Part shown: positions 34,117 to 43,390 of the stretch, piece after piece
Position numbering within the stretch: position 1 is the first letter of the stretch
How the letters are laid out: each line of letters starts with the position of its first letter
Translations under genes and position numbers: made by a program
Source: Paucibacter sp. KCTC 42545
GTDB taxonomy: Bacteria; Pseudomonadota; Gammaproteobacteria; Burkholderiales; Burkholderiaceae_C
Assembly (NCBI RefSeq): GCF_001477625.1
Contig: NZ_CP013692.1
Span: 186,001 to 250,000, forward strand
DNA: 64,000 bases
Direction of reading: 5' to 3'
Notes under the pieces: generated by a model
What the model was told of the DNA's origin: nothing
Seen by the model: the letters and a program-made list of their open reading frames with translations, nothing else
The model's database searches: none

Positions 34117-35034
34117 ATGCGATTGGACGCGCTGCACCTGAACACCCCGCTGCTGCGCGCGGCGCCGGGTCTGTTCCCTCAGCCCGAGGTCTGGCTGAAG
34201 ATGGACGCGCTGCAGCCCAGCGGCAGCTTCAAGCTGCGCGGCATCGGCCGGCTGGTGCAGCAGGCCGCCGCCGATGGCGCGCGCGAGATCGTCTGCGCCT
34301 CCGGCGGCAACGCTGGTTTTGCGGCCGCCCACGCCGCCGGCGCTCTGGGCCTGGCCTGCACCATCGTGCTGCCCGAGAGCAGCAGCGCGGCCGTGGCCGA
34401 GAAGATCGCCGCTCGCGGCGCCAGCGTGCTGCGCCACGGCGCGGTCTTCGATGAGGCGAATGCCTTCGCCCAGGCCCTGGCAGTCGAGCGCGGCGCCACC
34501 TACGTCCACCCCTTCGACCACCCGCTGCTCTGGCAGGGGCATTCGACCCTGATCGACGAGGTCCTCGAGCAAGGCCTGGCCTTTGATGCCGTCATCACCG
34601 CCGTTGGCGGCGGTGGCCTGTTCTGCGGCATCGTTCAAGGCCTGCAGCGCCACGGCCTGCACCATGTGCCCGTGATCGCCGCCGAAACCCTGGGTGCCGA
34701 CAGCCTCAGCCAGAGCCTGCAAGCCGGCTATGCGGTGACCTTGCCCGCCATCACCTCCGTCGCTACCTCGCTGGGCGCACGCCGTGTGGCCGACGAGGCC
34801 TTGCGCCTGGCGCAAAGCCATCCGACGCTGAGCCTGACGGTCACAGACGCGCAAGCCACACAGGCCTGCGTGCGCTTTGCCGATGCCATGCGGGTGATGG
34901 TGGAGCCCGCCTGTGGCGCCGCCTTGGCCGCGCTCAGCGTGCATGCGCCGGCCTTGGCCGGCTTCAAGCGGCCGCTGATCGAGGTTTGCGGCGGCATCGG
35001 CGTTTCCTTGGCCTTGTTGCAGTCCTGGGCTTGA
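34117..35034 (+). CDS. PLP-dependent serine/threonine dehydratase-like protein
   Basis: 305 residues, fold type II PLP enzyme. The Schiff-base Lys is in PSGSFKLRG; the phosphate-binding glycine loop is AVGGGGLFCG; the substrate loop is CASGGNAGF. Similar enzymes deaminate L-serine or L-threonine to 2-oxo acids and lack the regulatory ACT domain of biosynthetic IlvA, as here. ATG at 34117 is taken over GTG at 34114. It may be cotranscribed with isovaleryl-CoA dehydrogenase, though a strong hairpin separates them. Confidence 0.85.
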   Translation: MRLDALHLNTPLLRAAPGLFPQPEVWLKMDALQPSGSFKLRGIGRLVQQAAADGAREIVCASGGNAGFAAAHAAGALGLACTIVLPESSSAAVAEKIAARGASVLRHGAVFDEANAFAQALAVERGATYVHPFDHPLLWQGHSTLIDEVLEQGLAFDAVITAVGGGGLFCGIVQGLQRHGLHHVPVIAAETLGADSLSQSLQAGYAVTLPAITSVATSLGARRVADEALRLAQSHPTLSLTVTDAQATQACVRFADAMRVMVEPACGAALAALSVHAPALAGFKRPLIEVCGGIGVSLALLQSWA

Positions 35035-35158
35035 GCTGCAACATGAACCGCAGCACGGGCCGCAACTTGGTGACCAACAAGCAGCATGCCCGAGCAATTT
35101 CGGCGGCCTAAGGCTGGCCTGCAAGCTGTCCGTCATTCGTTCACCCGACAATGCCGTC

Positions 35159-35848
35159 ATGAGTACAGACCTTCAAGAACTTCTGGATAGCAATAAAAGC
35201 TGGGCGGCCGACACCGAAGCGCGCCAGCCCGGTTTCTTCACCAGCTTGCTCAAGCAGCAAACGCCGCAGTATTTGTGGATTGGCTGCGCTGACAGCCGGG
35301 TGCCGGCCAATGACCTGGTCAACCTGTTGCCGGGCGAGTTGTTCGTGCACCGTAACGTGGCCAATGTGGTGGTGCACTCGGATTTGAATTGCCTGTCGGT
35401 GATGCAGTTCGCGGTGGATGCCTTGAAGGTCAAACACATCATCGTGGTGGGCCACAGCAACTGCGGCGGCGTGAAGTCGGCTTTGCTGGATGCGCGGGTT
35501 GGCCTGGTCGATAACTGGCTGCGCCATGTGCAAGACGTGCGCAACCATCATCAAGAGTGGCTCGATCAGTTGCAGCCCGATCAGCGCGTCAATGCCCTGT
35601 GCGAGCTCAATGTGCTGGAGCAGGCCCGCAACGCCTGCCAAACCACCGTCGTGCAAGACGCCTGGGCGCGTGGCCAAGAGGTGGTGGTGCATGGCTGGGT
35701 GTACGGCCTGCACAACGGTTTGCTGGAGGACCTGGCCATCACCGCCGCTGCGGCCGACCAAGTCGGGCCCGCATTTGCCAAGGCCTTGTCCGCCGTCAAG
35801 CAGCGCTACGAGCAGGCGCGCTTTACTCAGCTCAGCGCGCAGACCTGA
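35159..35848 (+). CDS. can: Beta-carbonic anhydrase
   Basis: 229 residues. Zinc and active-site residues are visible: CADSR (Cys43, Asp45, Arg47) and VVGHSNCGG (His and Cys ligands). It interconverts CO2 and bicarbonate in the cytoplasm, supplying carboxylases. An SbtA-type bicarbonate importer lies 5 kb to the left, which would make use of the same pool. The gene is followed after 47 bp by aceK on the same strand. Confidence 0.93.
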   Translation: MSTDLQELLDSNKSWAADTEARQPGFFTSLLKQQTPQYLWIGCADSRVPANDLVNLLPGELFVHRNVANVVVHSDLNCLSVMQFAVDALKVKHIIVVGHSNCGGVKSALLDARVGLVDNWLRHVQDVRNHHQEWLDQLQPDQRVNALCELNVLEQARNACQTTVVQDAWARGQEVVVHGWVYGLHNGLLEDLAITAAAADQVGPAFAKALSAVKQRYEQARFTQLSAQT

Positions 35849-35895
35849 GCCCCGGTTTTGTGAAGTCGATCCGCGCCGTCTAGCCTGGAGAGCCG

Positions 35896-37731
35896 ATGTT
35901 CCCGCAAAAGCTGAACGACCCCCGCGCTTTCGAGATTGCCCAAGCCATGCTCGGCGGCTTCAACCGCCATTACCGGCTGTTTCGCGGCACCAGCGCCGGG
36001 GCCAAAAAGCGTTTCGAGCAAGCCGACTGGCATGGCCAGCAATTGGCCCAGCGCGAGCGCATCGAGTTCTACGACAAGCGGGTGGACGAGACGGTCGCCA
36101 GCCTGGAAGAACGCTTCCAGACCAGCCAGCTGGCGATGGAAGTTTGGCAGCAGGTCAAGCTGCACTACATCGGCTTGCTGGTGGACCACCACCAGCCCGA
36201 GCTGGCCGAGACCTTCTTCAACTCGGTCTGCACCCGCATCCTGCACCACAGCTACTTCAACAACGCCTTCATCTTTGTGCGCCCGGCGGTGTCCACCGAG
36301 TACATCGAGAACGACGAGCCCGCCGCCAAGCCCACCTTCCGCGCCTATTACCCCACGCGGCAGAACCTGCGCGAAACCCTGCGCCGCATCGTCACTAACT
36401 TCCAGCTCGACCTCGAGTTTGAAGACCTGGGCCGTGATATCGACCATGTGATGAACGCCATGCAGGGCCAGATCAGCGAGGGGCGCTGGCGCACCAATTT
36501 CCAGATTCAGGTGCTGTCCTCGCTGTTCTTCCGCAACAAGGGCGCTTACATCGTCGGCAAGATCATCAACGGCTTTCAGGAAACGGCTTTTGCCCTGCCC
36601 ATCTTGCACGGCGAAACCGGCATGCTCTACATCGACGCGGTGCTGTTCGGCGAAGACGATTTGCTGATGCTGTTCAGCTTCGCCCGCGCCTACTTCATGG
36701 TCGATATGGAAGTGCCCAGCGCCTATGTGCAGTTCCTGCGCTCGATGATGCCGCGCAAGCCGCGCTCGGAAATCTATTCCGCCATCGGCCTGCAAAAGCA
36801 GGGCAAGAACCTGTTCTACCGCGACTTCCTCTACCACCTGCGCCATTCCAGCGACAAATTCCGCATCGCGCCCGGCATCAAGGGCATGGTGATGCTGGTG
36901 TTTGACCTGCCGTCCTTCCCCTTTGTGTTCAAGGTCATCAAAGACTTTTACCCGGCGCAAAAAGACACCTCGCGCGAGCTGATCAAGAGCAAGTATTTGC
37001 TGGTGAAACAGCATGACCGCGTGGGCCGCATGGCCGACACGCTGGAGTACAGCAACGTCGCCTTCCCGCGCTACCGCTTCAACGAGGAGTTATTGGCCGA
37101 GCTGCGCCACTTCTGCCCCAGCTTGCTGGACGAAAGCGGCACTGAGGACCTGGTGCTGCGCCATGTCTACATCGAGCGCCGCATGATCCCGCTGAACATC
37201 TACCTGCAAGAGGCCAGCCCCGAGCAGATGGAGCATGCCGTTATCGAATACGGCAACGCCATCAAAGATCTGGTGGCCGCCAACATCTTCCCCGGCGACA
37301 TGCTGTGGAAGAACTTCGGCATCACCCGCCACGGCAAGGTGGTGTTCTACGATTACGACGAAATCGAATACCTCACCGATTGCAACTTCCGCTACGTGCC
37401 CCAGCCGCGCAATGAAGAGGAAGAAATGTCCGCCGAGATTTGGTACAAGGTCGGCCCGCGCGATGTCTTCCCCGAGACCTTTGGCCCCTTCCTGCTGGGC
37501 CACCCCGGCGTGCGCGAGCTGTTCATGCGCCACCACGCCGATCTGCTGGACGCCGCCTTCTGGCAGCAGCACAAGGCGCGCATCCAGGCCGGCTATGTGC
37601 ACGATGTCTTCCCCTACGAGCCGCACAAACGCTTCTATGCCCGGGCGGCGCTGCAGCCGCAGCAACCCATTCCCGCCGTGGATGGCGCGGCGCTGATCGC
37701 CGCCAGCCACCACGATCTTTCTGTTCAGTAG
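35896..37731 (+). CDS. aceK: Isocitrate dehydrogenase kinase/phosphatase
   Basis: 611 residues, the usual AceK size. Familiar stretches are an N-terminal regulatory half ([38 protein letters not shown]) and a kinase-like half ([47 protein letters not shown], quoted in parts), whose DYDE carries the metal-binding Asp. AceK phosphorylates and dephosphorylates isocitrate dehydrogenase to divert carbon to the glyoxylate bypass during growth on acetate or fatty acids. It precedes a thiolase gene by 29 bp, which fits fatty-acid/acetate metabolism. Confidence 0.95.
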   Translation: MFPQKLNDPRAFEIAQAMLGGFNRHYRLFRGTSAGAKKRFEQADWHGQQLAQRERIEFYDKRVDETVASLEERFQTSQLAMEVWQQVKLHYIGLLVDHHQPELAETFFNSVCTRILHHSYFNNAFIFVRPAVSTEYIENDEPAAKPTFRAYYPTRQNLRETLRRIVTNFQLDLEFEDLGRDIDHVMNAMQGQISEGRWRTNFQIQVLSSLFFRNKGAYIVGKIINGFQETAFALPILHGETGMLYIDAVLFGEDDLLMLFSFARAYFMVDMEVPSAYVQFLRSMMPRKPRSEIYSAIGLQKQGKNLFYRDFLYHLRHSSDKFRIAPGIKGMVMLVFDLPSFPFVFKVIKDFYPAQKDTSRELIKSKYLLVKQHDRVGRMADTLEYSNVAFPRYRFNEELLAELRHFCPSLLDESGTEDLVLRHVYIERRMIPLNIYLQEASPEQMEHAVIEYGNAIKDLVAANIFPGDMLWKNFGITRHGKVVFYDYDEIEYLTDCNFRYVPQPRNEEEEMSAEIWYKVGPRDVFPETFGPFLLGHPGVRELFMRHHADLLDAAFWQQHKARIQAGYVHDVFPYEPHKRFYARAALQPQQPIPAVDGAALIAASHHDLSVQ

Positions 37732-37760
37732 TCCATCAACAAACCCCAAGGAGAGTTTCC

Positions 37761-38942
37761 ATGTCGACCGATTCCATCGTCATCGTTTCCGCCGCCCGCA
37801 CGCCCATCGGTGGCCTGCTGGGTGACTTCGCTGGCTTGCAAGCCTGGGAGCTGGCAGCTGTTGCCATCAAGGCCGCGGTTGAGCGCTCGGGCATCCCCGG
37901 CGACGCCATCAACGAAGCCTTCATCGGCAACTGCCTGATGGCCGGCCAAGGCCAGGCCCCCGCCCGCCAAGCCGTGCTGAAGGCTGGCCTGCCCCAGTCG
38001 GTCGGTGCCGTCACGCTGAGCAAGATGTGCGGCGCCGGCATGCGCGCCACCATGTTTGCCCACGACACGCTCAAGGCCGAAAGCGCCGACGTGCTGATCG
38101 CCGGCGGCATGGAGAGCATGACCAATGCGCCCCACCTGATGTTCGCCCGCAAAGGCGTGAAGTACGGCGCCACGCAAATGTTCGACCACATGGCCCTGGA
38201 CGGCCTGGAAGACGCTTACCAGCGCGGCAAGGCCATGGGCGTGTTCGCTGAGCAATGCGTCGCCAAGTACGCCTTCAGCCGCGAAGCGCAAGACGCCTTC
38301 GCCGTGGCCTCCACCGAGCGCGCCAAGCGCGCCAACGAAGACGGCAGCTTCGCCTGGGAAATGGCCCCCGTCACCGTCACGAACCGCGGCGTGGACACCA
38401 TCTTCAGCAAGGACGAACAGCCCTTCAAGGCCAAGCTGGACAAGATCGCCGGCCTCAAGCCCGCGTTCGTGAAGGACGGCACCATCACCGCCGCCACCTC
38501 CAGCTCCATCTCCGACGGCGCCGCCGCCCTGGTGCTGATGCGTGAAAGCACCGCCGCCAAGCTGGGCGTCAAGCCCGTGGCCCGCATCGTTGGCCACGCC
38601 GTGCATGCCAACGCGCCTGAATGGTTCACCACCGCCCCGGTCGGCGCCATTGAAAAGCTGCTGAAGAAAAACGGCTGGGACGCCAAGAGCGTGGACCTGT
38701 GGGAAGTCAACGAAGCCTTCGCTGCCGTGACCATGGCCGCCATGGCCGAGTTCAAGCTCCCGCATGAAATCGTCAACGTCAACGGCGGTGCGGTTGCCCT
38801 GGGCCACCCCATCGGCGCCTCCGGCGCCCGCATCCTGGTCACCCTGATCGGCGCCCTGAAGCACCGCGGCCTGAAGCGCGGCGTGGCCGCCCTGTGCATC
38901 GGCGGCGGCGAGGCGACAGCCATGGGTGTTGAGCTGATCTGA
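37761..38942 (+). CDS. Acetyl-CoA C-acetyltransferase (thiolase)
   Basis: 393 residues with all thiolase landmarks: SKMCGAGMRA (nucleophilic Cys), VNGGAVALGHPIGASGAR (active-site His) and CIGGGEATAMG (second Cys). The length and the lack of an insertion fit biosynthetic/acetoacetyl-CoA thiolases (PhaA/AtoB-like) over the large beta-oxidation type. AAGGAGA lies 8 bp before the ATG. It follows aceK after 29 bp and ends in two hairpins, the second a strong intrinsic terminator. It could serve ketone-body, leucine-end-product or PHB metabolism; the sequence does not decide. Confidence 0.92.
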   Translation: MSTDSIVIVSAARTPIGGLLGDFAGLQAWELAAVAIKAAVERSGIPGDAINEAFIGNCLMAGQGQAPARQAVLKAGLPQSVGAVTLSKMCGAGMRATMFAHDTLKAESADVLIAGGMESMTNAPHLMFARKGVKYGATQMFDHMALDGLEDAYQRGKAMGVFAEQCVAKYAFSREAQDAFAVASTERAKRANEDGSFAWEMAPVTVTNRGVDTIFSKDEQPFKAKLDKIAGLKPAFVKDGTITAATSSSISDGAAALVLMRESTAAKLGVKPVARIVGHAVHANAPEWFTTAPVGAIEKLLKKNGWDAKSVDLWEVNEAFAAVTMAAMAEFKLPHEIVNVNGGAVALGHPIGASGARILVTLIGALKHRGLKRGVAALCIGGGEATAMGVELI

Positions 38943-38957
38943 ACTGCTTGAGCTGCA

Positions 38958-38987
38958 CCTACCCACGCGGCGGGCCGCGCGGGTAGG
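38958..38987 (+). repeat. GC-rich hairpin after the thiolase gene
   Basis: CCTACCC-A-CGCGG, loop CGGG, CCGCG-C-GGGTAGG: twelve pairs with a single A/C mismatch, starting 15 bp after the thiolase stop. There is no T-tract. It probably protects the 3' end ahead of the true terminator downstream. Confidence 0.6.
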
Positions 38988-39010
38988 GCGATGAAGCAAG
39001 ACGAAAGAGA

Positions 39011-39050
39011 AAACGGGGACTTGGCGCACGCAGCCAAGTCCCCGTTTTTG
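39011..39050 (+). terminator. Strong intrinsic terminator of the aceK-thiolase unit
   Basis: AAACGGGGACTTGGC (39011-39025) and GCCAAGTCCCCGTTT (39033-39047) form a perfect 15-bp stem with a 7-nt loop, ending in a T-run that extends as TTTTTGTTT. The A's on the 5' side also allow termination from the other strand. Confidence 0.9.
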
Positions 39051-39146
39051 TTTCTTCCCCGGCCGGGTCAAACCGTTCAAGCTGCTTATCATCGGCCGGC
39101 CTGCCAAGACGGTCTTGGCATCAGAGCAAGAAGGCGTGCGCGTCCG

Positions 39147-40058
39147 ATGAAACACACGATGGTGGCCATGCCCCGCAGGCTGATGATCTGGCTAACGCTC
39201 GGCTTGAGCGTCTTTGCCAGCTGCGCGCACAGCGAGCCCTTTCAATGGCCGGGCGGTGCCCGCGCCGCGGTCAGCTTGTCCTACGACGATGCGCTGCCGT
39301 CTCAGCTGGACAGCGCTCTTCCTGCACTGAATGCGCTAGGGCTGAAGGCCACGTTTTATCTGACCCTCTCCAGCCCCACCGTCAGCCAGCGCCTGCCCGA
39401 ATGGCGCCGTGCCGCGGCTGCCGGCCATGAGTTGGGCAACCACACCTTGTTCCACCCCTGTTCGCGCTCAGCGCCAGGGCGTGACTGGGTGGCCGCGCAC
39501 CGCGACCTGGATCGCATCAGCGTCACCCAGCTGCGTGAAGAGATCTTGCTGGCCAACGCCTACCTGCATGCCATCGACGGCCAGACCGAGCGCACTTACA
39601 CGGCGCCCTGCACCGACCCACTGGCCGCCGGCCAGCCCTATCTGCCGGCGATCAAGTCAGACTTCGTCGGCATCAAGTCCCGCATCGGCGGCGTGGCACC
39701 CGCGATGGCAACACTTGACCCCTTGGACGTTTCCACCGCCGGTCCGGTCGACGCCAGCGGCGCCGCGCTGATCGCCATCGTGCAAGAGGCTGCCGCCAAA
39801 GGCACGCTGGCCAGCATCACCTTCCACGGCATCGGTGGCGATTACTTGAGCGTCTCCAAAGAAGCCCACCAAGCGCTGCTGCAGCATCTGGCCGCCAACC
39901 CCAAGCTCTATTGGGTGGAAAGCTTTGTGAAGATTGCGGCGCATGTGCGCCAGCAGCGCGAGCGCGCTGCGGCAAGCGCTGCAGCAAGCGAGGTTGAGGC
40001 CGCCTCTCCGCCCCAGGCACAAGCCGGCGCGGGCCGCCTTGTGCCTTCGGGGCGCTGA
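39147..40058 (+). CDS. Secreted polysaccharide deacetylase family protein
   Basis: 303 residues. The N-terminus carries a signal sequence (RRLMIWLTLGLSVFASCAHS), possibly a lipoprotein signal at FASC. The NodB fold follows, with the catalytic Asp and metal ligand in SLSYDDA and metal histidines in GNHTLFH. An alanine-rich tail follows the domain. Enzymes of this family remove acetyl groups from amino-sugar polymers outside the cytoplasm. The chosen ATG (39147) is just upstream of the signal peptide; the longer frame from 38991 crosses the terminator. It converges on a PEP-CTERM gene. Confidence 0.85.
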   Translation: MKHTMVAMPRRLMIWLTLGLSVFASCAHSEPFQWPGGARAAVSLSYDDALPSQLDSALPALNALGLKATFYLTLSSPTVSQRLPEWRRAAAAGHELGNHTLFHPCSRSAPGRDWVAAHRDLDRISVTQLREEILLANAYLHAIDGQTERTYTAPCTDPLAAGQPYLPAIKSDFVGIKSRIGGVAPAMATLDPLDVSTAGPVDASGAALIAIVQEAAAKGTLASITFHGIGGDYLSVSKEAHQALLQHLAANPKLYWVESFVKIAAHVRQQRERAAASAAASEVEAASPPQAQAGAGRLVPSGR

Positions 40059-40104
40059 GACGCTGCAGCGCTGAGGCCCCGCGCAGGCCGTACTCAGGCC
40101 GTAC

Positions 40105-40797
40105 TTAGGCCTTGGCGCGACGCCGGCGCCCAGCCAGGCAGGCCGTGCTCGCGGCCAGGCCAAAGAGGGCCAGTGACGCCGGCTCAGGCACCTTGTTGTT
40201 GTCGTAGGTATAAGTCACGCTGGCGCCGCACGAGCCTTGATTCGCCTGCGTGGCGGCAATCTGTCCGCCACCGCCGATAACGGTCAGGCCGCTATCTGAT
40301 TTGCAGCTTAGCTTGAACTTCTGTCCCTCTTGGCCATAGAAGCTGGCCAGCAGCGTGTCCATGCCGTTGGGCGACCAAGGGGCCGATTGGCCCAGCGCCG
40401 ACTTGCTATCAACAAAGGTCGTTCTGGCGGCAATGGTGCCGTCCACGGGGCGGCTATCTGTGCTCAAGGAGAGCACTGGATTGCCCGTGTTCAACAAGGC
40501 ATCCAGCCCTGCGAGATCGCTGTGGTAATACAGATCCATCGTCGACTTGGCCGAGGCCCGTTGATTGGTGTTCGACAAGTTGGCCAGGCTGATCGTGGTC
40601 GTCATGGCGCCGTTGAAGATAAAGCTCACGCCCGTCAGGCGGCCCAGGGTCGTGTCGAACAGGTTCAGGCTGCCCGTTTGGGTGAACTCGGTGTCGGCCA
40701 AGGGGTTGTTGAAGTTGTAGCTGATGGTCCCTGCTTGCGCAGCGGAGGTCAGCGTCAGCGCCCCGATCAGGGTGGAAAAAGCGGAGAGTCGTTTCAT
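40105..40797 (-). CDS. PEP-CTERM sorting-domain exported protein (second copy)
   Basis: 230 residues: signal peptide MKRLSAFSTLIGALTLTSAA cleaved near AQA-GTIS, a beta-rich low-complexity body, and a C-terminal VPEPASLALFGLA followed by a hydrophobic helix and GRRRRAKA. It is not obviously paralogous in its body to the protein encoded at 19961-20827. Exosortase processing and surface anchoring or release are expected from the family. It is monocistronic. Confidence 0.9.
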   Translation of the reverse strand: MKRLSAFSTLIGALTLTSAAQAGTISYNFNNPLADTEFTQTGSLNLFDTTLGRLTGVSFIFNGAMTTTISLANLSNTNQRASAKSTMDLYYHSDLAGLDALLNTGNPVLSLSTDSRPVDGTIAARTTFVDSKSALGQSAPWSPNGMDTLLASFYGQEGQKFKLSCKSDSGLTVIGGGGQIAATQANQGSCGASVTYTYDNNKVPEPASLALFGLAASTACLAGRRRRAKA

Positions 40798-41298
40798 GGT
40801 GGTCTCTTTTCAGATGGCTAGGTTGAATTGAATTGCTAACGCTTACGACCCTGGGGAGGGCAGGCCCGTACGCCCCTGAGATCCGAACAGTCCGTCAATC
40901 ACTCACTCGATCAATCAGTCAAGTGACCGCCCGTCCTCTTGCGCGCACCATTGCATGCTTCGTGAGCGGCGTTGATTTACCGGTGAATCGCCGGGTTATG
41001 TGAATATTCAAGAGCCCCTGTTTGAGGGGGCATGCGTGTCGGTCGCTTCAATCGTGGCCATGCCGTCCCCGGTCAATCGCTTCGCCTGGACAGGCCGGCT
41101 TCAGCAAAGTGAATGAGGAACGCCCCAGTGCAGCTCTGAAAACCTTGAGGACGCCCCGCTGACAAGCGAATACCATGGCTCCGCCGAGATGTGAGTCGCC
41201 ACGATGCGCATGCCTCGGCACGGGGCCGCGACAACGCCCGCTGGGCGGCACCAAGGCCTTTGCACCTGTACGCCAGTTCAACACGCGAGGACCACCGT
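40798..41298. other. 501-bp region without a supported gene
   Basis: It holds the upstream region of the PEP-CTERM gene and of the small Ig-like gene. I see an imperfect 16-bp palindrome (40974-40989, GATTTACC/GGTGAATC with one mismatch) and a CCCCT/AGGGG hairpin (41015-41029). Minus-strand frames here are read-throughs from the antisense of the Ig-like gene and look like shadows. No RNA gene is recognisable. Confidence 0.5.
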
Positions 41299-41616
41299 AT
41301 GCCCAAGTTCACCGTCAACGTTCCCGTCGAAACTTCCGCGCCGAACGTCGTTGTGGATGTCAACCCGCAATCTCCGCTGCCCGCCGGCCGCCACCGATTC
41401 AGCTTGGTGGTGGTGGACGACTCCGGCAATGAAAGCGCGCCAGACACGATTGACGTCATCGTGGCCGACCGCGACCGTCCCACCGCTGTTCTGCTGGGCC
41501 CTGACATCGCCTCCGTCGGCAAAGAGTTCGCGCTCAATGGCGCCCGGTCCTTCGACACCGGTGGCGGCACCATCAAGATCTGGCGCTTTACTTACCTCGG
41601 CCCTGCCACGCGTTGA
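41299..41616 (+). CDS. Small Ig/PKD-like protein, copy 1
   Basis: 105 residues, with no signal peptide. Residues about 25-60 hold LPAGRHRFSLVVVDDSGNES, then APDTIDVIV, a strand pattern like the end of an Ig-like fold. Residues about 68-105 (GKEFALNGARSFDTGGGTIK, then IWRFTYLG) resemble the start of a PKD-type repeat. GCGAGGACCACCGT precedes the ATG. The next ORF repeats the first module. The function is unknown; such modules often appear as accessory domains in surface or phage-tail-like proteins. Confidence 0.55.
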   Translation: MPKFTVNVPVETSAPNVVVDVNPQSPLPAGRHRFSLVVVDDSGNESAPDTIDVIVADRDRPTAVLLGPDIASVGKEFALNGARSFDTGGGTIKIWRFTYLGPATR

Positions 41617-41621
41617 CGGAT

Positions 41622-41822
41622 ATGCCGGTTCTGCGTCGCCACCAGCCCGTTTCAAGTTCCAAGCCTCGCTTGGTGGTGCAAAACAAATTGCCACCCGGCC
41701 GCCATCGCTTTGCCTTGGTGGTGGTGGACGAGCATGGCAGGGAGAGCGCGCCGGACATCTGCGAGGTCACCGTGCAGCCCCGCAAGCCCGGCCAGCACCG
41801 CGCACAAGACACCAAGCCTTGA
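41622..41822 (+). CDS. Small Ig-like protein, copy 2
   Basis: 66 residues. The central stretch LPPGRHRFALVVVDEHGRES, then APDICEVTV, matches copy 1 almost residue for residue, whereas the N- and C-termini differ (C-terminal RKPGQHRAQDTKP). ATG at 41622 is 5 bp after the copy 1 stop; a TTG overlapping that stop (41613) is an alternative that would couple the two genes. It looks like a tandem duplicate that lost or never had the PKD-like part. Confidence 0.5.
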   Translation: MPVLRRHQPVSSSKPRLVVQNKLPPGRHRFALVVVDEHGRESAPDICEVTVQPRKPGQHRAQDTKP

Positions 41823-41836
41823 GCCAAGCGTATCGG

Positions 41837-41861
41837 CACCGGGATCTTGCGCATCCCGGTG
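41837..41861 (+). repeat. 9-bp perfect hairpin after the Ig-like pair
   Basis: CACCGGGAT and ATCCCGGTG flank a 7-nt loop, 15 bp after the stop of copy 2. No T-tract follows. It may end or stabilise the transcript of the two small genes. Confidence 0.55.
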
Positions 41862-42073
41862 AGCGAGGTGTTGAGCCTCACCCGCACCGTTACGCTCGCG
41901 CCGCGCTTCAGGCCTGACCCGCTTGCCCTGGAGCCGAATGGGGTGCGAACAGGGCCGGGGCTGCATGGACCCAAAGCGGCGCTCTCGGCGCCTCATAAAA
42001 TCCGCCCCTTCCCCTCCTTCCTCCGCTTGCCATGTCGCAAGCTCCGTCCCCTCTCGCCGCAGCAGTACACCTC

Positions 42074-42715
42074 ATGCCCAAAACTACTCAAAAACCTTTC
42101 GTCATCGGTGTCGCAGGCGGCAGCGGCAGCGGCAAATCAACGGTGACGCGCCAGGTGGTGGCCGCCATCGGGCCGGAGAACGTGGCGGTGGTGATGCAAG
42201 ACGACTACTACCGCGATCAATCCCATATGCCGGCGGAGGACCGGCGCAAGCAAAACTATGACCACCCGGATGCCTTCGACTGGCCGCTAATGACCCAGCA
42301 CCTGGCAGCCCTGCGCAAGGGCGAGGCCATCGCCATGCCGGTGTACGACTTCGCGGCCGACAACCGCTCCAGCGACACCATCACTGTGATGCCCGCACCT
42401 ATCATCGTGGTGGAGGGCCTGTTCGCCCTGTACGACAGCAAGCTGCGCAACATGATGTCGCTGAAGATTTACGTGGACACCGCCTCCGACGTGCGCTTCA
42501 TCCGCCGCCTGCAGCGCGACATTTCAGAGCGGGGCCGCAGCACCGAGTCGGTGGTGAGCCAGTACATGGACACCGTGCGTCCCATGCACAAGCAGTTCAT
42601 CGAGCCCACCAAGCGCAACGCCGACGTGATCCTGCCCCACGGCGCCAACGGCCCGGCGGTGGACATCATCACCACCAAGGTGCGGAGCTTGTTGCAGGAG
42701 ATGGGGCGGGGTTGA
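42074..42715 (+). CDS. udk: Uridine kinase
   Basis: 213 residues. The P-loop GVAGGSGSGKST lies directly after the N-terminus, with QDDYYRDQ (catalytic/base-binding region), NYDHPDAFDWPL, and VEGLFALYD (Walker-B-like). It phosphorylates uridine and cytidine with ATP or GTP in pyrimidine salvage. MPKTTQKPF at 42074 fits homologue starts; an ATG at 42032 in the same frame is the alternative. Neither has a good ribosome-binding site. The gene is monocistronic. Confidence 0.92.
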   Translation: MPKTTQKPFVIGVAGGSGSGKSTVTRQVVAAIGPENVAVVMQDDYYRDQSHMPAEDRRKQNYDHPDAFDWPLMTQHLAALRKGEAIAMPVYDFAADNRSSDTITVMPAPIIVVEGLFALYDSKLRNMMSLKIYVDTASDVRFIRRLQRDISERGRSTESVVSQYMDTVRPMHKQFIEPTKRNADVILPHGANGPAVDIITTKVRSLLQEMGRG

Positions 42716-42763
42716 GTTGATGGCCCCAAAGCGCGGGCTTCAAGCATCAACACCATCATCAAC

Positions 42764-43261
42764 ATGGGACAGCCTCTGATGATCAAGTCGAACGCGGTGT
42801 TTGTTGTCGCCCTCTTACTTGCGAACGCATGTGGAGCGGCACCCAGGGCAGATGAGCAAGTCGCGCGCGAAATTGTCTATCGCTTTGGCGAGGGATATAC
42901 CCAAGCCGCCATTGACTTGGCCGCACCGTCCAAGGTGAGAACATTTCGGGCGGAAGCTGCCCTGGTCAGAAAGGAATTCCGAGGCTCGGGAATTGCTGCC
43001 TCTTGGCTGGTGTCGCCGGCCGCACCAGATAAGCAAGCTCCCATAGCCCTGCGGGTCAGCCGCCCCGGGCATCTCGTCAGCGAACTCTACATCGGCACTT
43101 CAAGCCCGGCGGATATTCAAAAGCAACTCGGCGCCCCCGACGAAAGCGGCCCCAACTGGATGGCCTACCGAGGCCTTGCGGAGATCTGTAGCGACAAGTT
43201 CACTTTCAGATTCGCCGAGGGCACGCTGAGTGAGGTGGCGTGGGAGTGGTGTACGGACTAA
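42764..43261 (+). CDS. Hypothetical exported protein
   Basis: 165 residues. A signal peptide (SNAVFVVALLLANACGAAP) is visible; LANAC is a poor lipobox match, so it is probably a plain secreted or periplasmic protein. The mature part ends with the pattern LGAPDESGPNWMAYRGLAE and CSDKFTFRFAEGTLSEVAWE, reminiscent of SmpA/BamE-like small outer-surface folds, but I would not assign it. An in-frame ATG at 42779 is an alternative start. A possible terminator follows at 43342-43379. Confidence 0.65.
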   Translation: MGQPLMIKSNAVFVVALLLANACGAAPRADEQVAREIVYRFGEGYTQAAIDLAAPSKVRTFRAEAALVRKEFRGSGIAASWLVSPAAPDKQAPIALRVSRPGHLVSELYIGTSSPADIQKQLGAPDESGPNWMAYRGLAEICSDKFTFRFAEGTLSEVAWEWCTD

Positions 43262-43341
43262 GCCTTGCTTCGCGCAGGATTGAAGGCCTGACCCGCAGCT
43301 ACTTGCCCTCGGCGCTTCGCCGACAATGGGCGGTTTTGGCG

Positions 43342-43379
43342 CTCAGCCACCCGGCTGTGCTGAGTTGCGCTCTTTTTTT
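43342..43379 (+). terminator. Probable intrinsic terminator
   Basis: CTCAGC (43342-43347) and GCTGAG (43359-43364) form a stem with an internal AGCC/GGCT pairing, followed after a few bases by a seven-T run (43373-43379). It lies between the exported hypothetical protein gene and the GNAT gene. Confidence 0.5.
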
Positions 43380-43390
43380 GTTCTTGTTCC

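Noticed and set aside
32823..34145. 440-residue minus-strand frame opposite isovaleryl-CoA dehydrogenase
   Set aside because: The plus-strand protein matches acyl-CoA dehydrogenases throughout; the minus frame is His/Ala/Gly-rich with no recognisable domain.
35827..37014. 395-residue minus-strand frame opposite aceK
   Set aside because: AceK motifs cover the plus strand; the minus frame is an antisense shadow.
41073..41576. 167-residue minus-strand frame over the small Ig-like gene
   Set aside because: Low-complexity composition and no ribosome-binding site. The plus-strand frame has a paralogue next to it, which supports coding on that strand.
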